Under the pieces are notes generated by a model. It was given only the letters and a program-made list of their open reading frames with translations. It was not told the DNA's origin and made no database searches. From an uncultured Porphyromonadaceae bacterium (lineage in GTDB: Bacteria > Bacteroidota > Bacteroidia > Bacteroidales > Muribaculaceae): DNA of 64,000 bases. The DNA lies in contig URMS01000012.1 in NCBI GenBank assembly GCA_900548975.1, positions 25,082-89,081 on the forward strand, given 5' to 3'. The translations under genes were made by a program, and so were the position numbers. Shown in pieces: positions 61,184 through 64,000 of the stretch. Every line of letters starts with the position of its first letter. The stretch's first letter is position 1.

Positions 61184-61244
61184 AATGTGATCTTTTGATA
61201 AAGAAACAATCGGACTATGGCGATTGTTCAACACAATTATCAAA

Positions 61245-62681
61245 TCACCGGCTTTTATACTTCGGCAGACTGAAGCGGAAACCCAGACCGCCGTCCGGGC
61301 AATTTTCCACCGTAATAGTCCCTCCGTGTGCCAGAACTGTATTCTGTACTATAGGCAGCCCCAGACCGGTGCCTCCCGCTTTGCGCGAACGGCCCGAATC
61401 GATGCGGTAGAAACGTTCGAACATGTGTGCGAGATGCTCCTCGCCTACACCGGTACCATTGTCACGGAAGAGAAAGTAATAGAACTTATCGTCTTCGCCG
61501 GTGCACGTCAGCGAGCACTCAGTACCTTTTGAGTACGATGCGGCATTCTTCACCAGATTGATAATCATGCCGGTAAGAAGGTTGTAGTTGCCATGTATCT
61601 TACAGTCAAAAGGAACATCGAACGAGAATGTCATGTTTCCGAGCGTACCCGACTCATCGATATCGTTGGCAAGAGTATAGACGGCGTCGTGAAAATCCAG
61701 TTCTTCCGTGCTTATCATGTTGCCGCCTTCCTCGAGTCGGGTAATGGCCGATACGTCGGCAATAAGATTGACCAGACGGTTCACGTGCTCGCGGGCCTTC
61801 TGCAGGAAGTGCGTGCGCGAGGTCTCGTCCATGTCGGGATTGTCGAGTATGGTGTCGATATATCCTTTTATCACACCTATGGGCGTGCGGAGTTCGTGGT
61901 TGATATTGTTTGTCAGCTGTCGCTTGGCGCGTGCTTTTTCCTCAATGGCATGCAGCGCCACATTGTGCTCGCGCTTGAGCCGGCACATGGCCTGCGAACG
62001 CTCATTGTACATCTGTATTATCTGGCGGCTGATATCACCGAGCTCATCGTGCGGATAGTCCATCGCCGGTATGAAGTTGGGATCTGAGGCGGCCCTCTCG
62101 GCAATAGTGCGCAGAATCTTGATATTGCGGCCGAAATAGCGGGTAGAGAAGAACGAAAGTATGGTCACTGCCAGACCCACCGCAATTACCATATACATAA
62201 TTCTGGCCGACGGTGTGGCGGCCAGACTCACTGTCTTGTTGTACGGCAGGATAGTGCACACTACTATTCGCCCGTCGGAGCTGTGGCGAGGCTGACGGTA
62301 GAAATAGTCGCCGTCGTTGGTTGTGGCGCCTGCCCCCGAGTTATCTCCAGCTTTCTCGGCCTCGGTGAGAGTGATCGGGCGCCCGTAGGCCTTGGTCAGA
62401 GTTCCGTCGATAAATAGCGATATACGTATTTTGTCGTAAATCGGATTTTCGATATAATATCTTGCAACAAAGTCGAGAAAATCATCAGGATTGACATCTT
62501 TCTCATATGCAGCTATGATACGGGCATTGACAAGGTCGAGCTGCTCTCGGATCTTCTCGCGACGAAGTTCGGCTTCATTATGAAACTGCATATAGCCCAT
62601 ACCAAGTATTACCACCCACAGGGTGATAACAAGAGGTACGAACATCTGCCACTGATAGCTAATCTTTCTCCTTAAATCCAT
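61245..62681 (-). CDS. Sensor histidine kinase of a second two-component system
   Basis: A 478-residue membrane kinase. Start at the ATG 62681 (MDLRRKISYQWQMFVPL); the preceding codon frame would need a TTG. Membrane helices are at about 13-31 and 160-178, with a periplasmic sensor between. A HAMP-like linker is followed by the H-box NNINHELRTPIG with His262, N-box NLVKNAASYS, G1 FRDNGTGV and G2 GTGLGLPIV. It overlaps its response regulator gene by 23 bases. The signal is unknown; the neighbouring thiol peroxidase suggests envelope or redox stress, but that is inference. Confidence 0.9.
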   Translation of the reverse strand: MDLRRKISYQWQMFVPLVITLWVVILGMGYMQFHNEAELRREKIREQLDLVNARIIAAYEKDVNPDDFLDFVARYYIENPIYDKIRISLFIDGTLTKAYGRPITLTEAEKAGDNSGAGATTNDGDYFYRQPRHSSDGRIVVCTILPYNKTVSLAATPSARIMYMVIAVGLAVTILSFFSTRYFGRNIKILRTIAERAASDPNFIPAMDYPHDELGDISRQIIQMYNERSQAMCRLKREHNVALHAIEEKARAKRQLTNNINHELRTPIGVIKGYIDTILDNPDMDETSRTHFLQKAREHVNRLVNLIADVSAITRLEEGGNMISTEELDFHDAVYTLANDIDESGTLGNMTFSFDVPFDCKIHGNYNLLTGMIINLVKNAASYSKGTECSLTCTGEDDKFYYFLFRDNGTGVGEEHLAHMFERFYRIDSGRSRKAGGTGLGLPIVQNTVLAHGGTITVENCPDGGLGFRFSLPKYKSR

Positions 62682-63372
62682 AACCAAAGCCTTGGCGGGT
62701 GACTATATATTTGTCGTAGGAGCCAAGTTTTTTGCGAAGCCTGGTTATATTGGTGTCTATGGTGCGTTCAGTCACTACAACATCATCGCCCCATACTTTC
62801 TGGATTATTTCCTCCCGAGAGTAAATTCTGTTCTGGTGCGTCAGGAAGAAAAGGAGAATATTGAACTCCGTACGAGTAAGCTGCAGACGCTCGCCATTGA
62901 GCGTGCACACCTTGTCGTTGCGGTCAATGCACAGGTCGTGAAAAGTAATGTCGCTTTCGTAAATAGAATCTTTTCCTGCCGCTACATCATTATTGCGGGC
63001 TGTCCCCGCCCGACGCAGCACAGCGCGGACACGAGCAAGGACTTCTCCGATAACAAATGGCTTGGTAACATAGTCATCGGCTCCTATATTAAGTCCTTTT
63101 ACCACAAAATCCTCGCCCGACAACGCCGAGCAAAAAAGAATCGGGGCATTTTGCGTGGCCTCTTCGTTGCGGATAGCCTTGGCGAAATCATAACCGCTGA
63201 GCTTATCCATCATTATATCGACCATGAAGAGCGAATAATCCTTCAGATCCATCGCAAGAGCCTCCTCTGCGCTGTATGCACAATCCACCTCGTAACCTTC
63301 TTTCTCGAGGTTGAATTTCAGTATTTCGCACAGGGCTTCTTCGTCGTCTATAACTAATATTTTGGTACTCAT
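62659..63372 (-). CDS. OmpR/PhoB-family response regulator
   Basis: A 237-residue transcription regulator. Receiver domain: VIDDEEALCE acidic pair, phospho-acceptor Asp52 in VDIMMDKLSG, and VTKPFVIGEVLARVRAVLRR. The winged-helix domain has LTRTEFNILLFFLTHQNRIY and the DNA-contacting TERTIDTNITRLRKKLG. Length and layout are normal. Its 3' end overlaps the kinase gene by 23 bases, so it is the first gene of the pair. It has a leader of about 75 bases from a -7 box. Confidence 0.93.
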   Translation of the reverse strand: MSTKILVIDDEEALCEILKFNLEKEGYEVDCAYSAEEALAMDLKDYSLFMVDIMMDKLSGYDFAKAIRNEEATQNAPILFCSALSGEDFVVKGLNIGADDYVTKPFVIGEVLARVRAVLRRAGTARNNDVAAGKDSIYESDITFHDLCIDRNDKVCTLNGERLQLTRTEFNILLFFLTHQNRIYSREEIIQKVWGDDVVVTERTIDTNITRLRKKLGSYDKYIVTRQGFGYGFKEKD

Positions 63373-63456
63373 TAAAATAGCGTGTTAAATCCGTTTTACG
63401 GTGTACTGAAGTATATTTGTGTACTTTTTCCGAAGTCGAAATTAACGCTTTTTCGA

Positions 63457-63464
63457 CAAAACTA
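63457..63464 (-). promoter_or_regulatory. -7 promoter box for the second two-component system
   Basis: TAGTTTTG on the minus strand, about 85 bases before the ATG at 63372. A near-match TTTA lies close to the -33 position. Confidence 0.45.
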
Positions 63465-63574
63465 AAGTTAAAATATGTTAAATATAAAACTCTCCCGAAC
63501 CTTTATCACACTCAGACGTTAGATTAGTACAATTGCTAATTTGCACTGTGTTTTTCATGGTATTAGATTTAAGG

Positions 63575-64000
63575 TTAAGGATTTTCGGTTGTCGGGAGAC
63601 AACCGATTTTTTTTGTCGACAGCTCTTCGTTTTCGCCGCCACATATAAGCAGAGCTGCCGTACCGGCCAGTACGACCGGTTGTTCAGCCTGGGCTGCATC
63701 GCCTGTCATGCAGGCCGTTGCGAGCGCGTCGGCAAGCATGCAGGTTGGCGCAACTACGGTAGCCGAAAGCACATCGGTCTTAAGCGGGCGTCCAGTGACG
63801 GGCGAAATCGTATGCCCGTAGATAAGACCGTCGGCACCTTTGCGGTAATTGCGGTAATTACCGCTTGTTGCCACCGCTACCGGTTCGGGCCCCAGCTCGA
63901 GAACAGTGAACCGCGAGTGCACAGCCTCAAGACGCGGTTCGTCGATCTGAATACGCCATTTCCGGCCTTTGGGATTATAGCCGACTACCTCATCAATTCC
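63575..64000 (-). CDS. apbE: FAD:protein FMN transferase (ApbE), C-terminal part
   Basis: The last 141 codons of a gene that runs off the right edge (frame checked back to 64000: GIDEVVGYNPKGRKW, then RIQIDEPR). ATSGNYRNYR, GHTISPVTGRPL and ATVVAPTCMLADALATACM are the family signatures of the flavin transferase that attaches FMN to Thr residues of Rnf/Nqr subunits. Family members are exported lipoproteins; the signal is outside the window. It is transcribed toward the second two-component system, 200 bases away. Confidence 0.93.
   Translation of the reverse strand, partial: GIDEVVGYNPKGRKWRIQIDEPRLEAVHSRFTVLELGPEPVAVATSGNYRNYRKGADGLIYGHTISPVTGRPLKTDVLSATVVAPTCMLADALATACMTGDAAQAEQPVVLAGTAALLICGGENEELSTKKIGCLPTTENP

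Noticed and set aside
63478..63558. A 26-codon minus-strand frame between apbE and the response regulator
   Set aside because: It starts with ATG and lies in an otherwise empty gap, but it is short, has no motif and overlaps the promoter region of the response regulator.

Overview
The window comes from a Bacteroidales genome, plausibly a Muribaculaceae-type gut bacterium. This is inferred from the Bacteroidetes -7 promoter box TAnnTTTG in many gaps, a histidine kinase/response regulator pair resembling RprX/RprY, a FloA-type flotillin, Bacteroidales-only families (DUF4136-, DUF5715-, DUF6808-like, REC-PPDK_N fusion) and a type IX secretion-like C-terminal domain. Most of the sequence is GC-rich, dense chromosomal housekeeping DNA. 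I see no rRNA, tRNA, CRISPR array or insertion sequence, and no gap longer than about 250 bases.

Layout. 1-4972 (minus): a patatin-like lipase, a cytoplasmic GH13 amylase, PRPP synthetase, a D-2-hydroxyacid dehydrogenase and a truncated FadL-type porin. 5085-9418 (plus): a two-gene unit of a receiver-PPDK_N fusion and a coiled-coil protein ending in QLSLF. 9419-13565 (minus): a DUF4136 lipoprotein and the typA-folP-cdaA operon (c-di-AMP synthesis). 13669-17608 (minus): an AT-rich Fic gene, a TlpA-like thioredoxin and a GH43-like hydrolase. 17757-21214: a membrane protein facing a secreted beta-helix/hydrolase fusion. 21260-34973 (minus): a tightly packed ten-gene array, mltG, TPR-PD40, floA, cstA, PHP, U32, DUF5715, AsmA, HAD, aroB. 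35033-40212: HD hydrolase, trigger factor, nitroreductase, SpoU methyltransferase and a phage-like amidase/DUF6808 pair. 40349-45877 (plus): sodB, then a membrane protein, prenyl synthase, tatD, zinc-finger protein, purT and another membrane protein. 45878-52019 (minus): serine deaminase, MFS sugar transporter, endonuclease IV, PagL-like outer-membrane protein and a lipoprotein. 52149-56133 (plus): nhaA and rprX/rprY. 56202-58263 (plus): an AT-rich island with a tiny ORF coupled to a KAP-family ATPase. 58280-64000 (minus): a TonB-domain protein, thiol peroxidase with a thioredoxin-like partner, a second two-component system and a truncated apbE.

The best candidates for undescribed biology are the receiver-PPDK_N/coiled-coil pair, whose second protein ends in a textbook beta-clamp-binding pentapeptide; the KAP ATPase island with its overlapping 31-codon ORF; and a group of genes whose -7 promoter boxes almost touch the start codon, the clearest being mltG with a GTG start and apparently leaderless mRNA.
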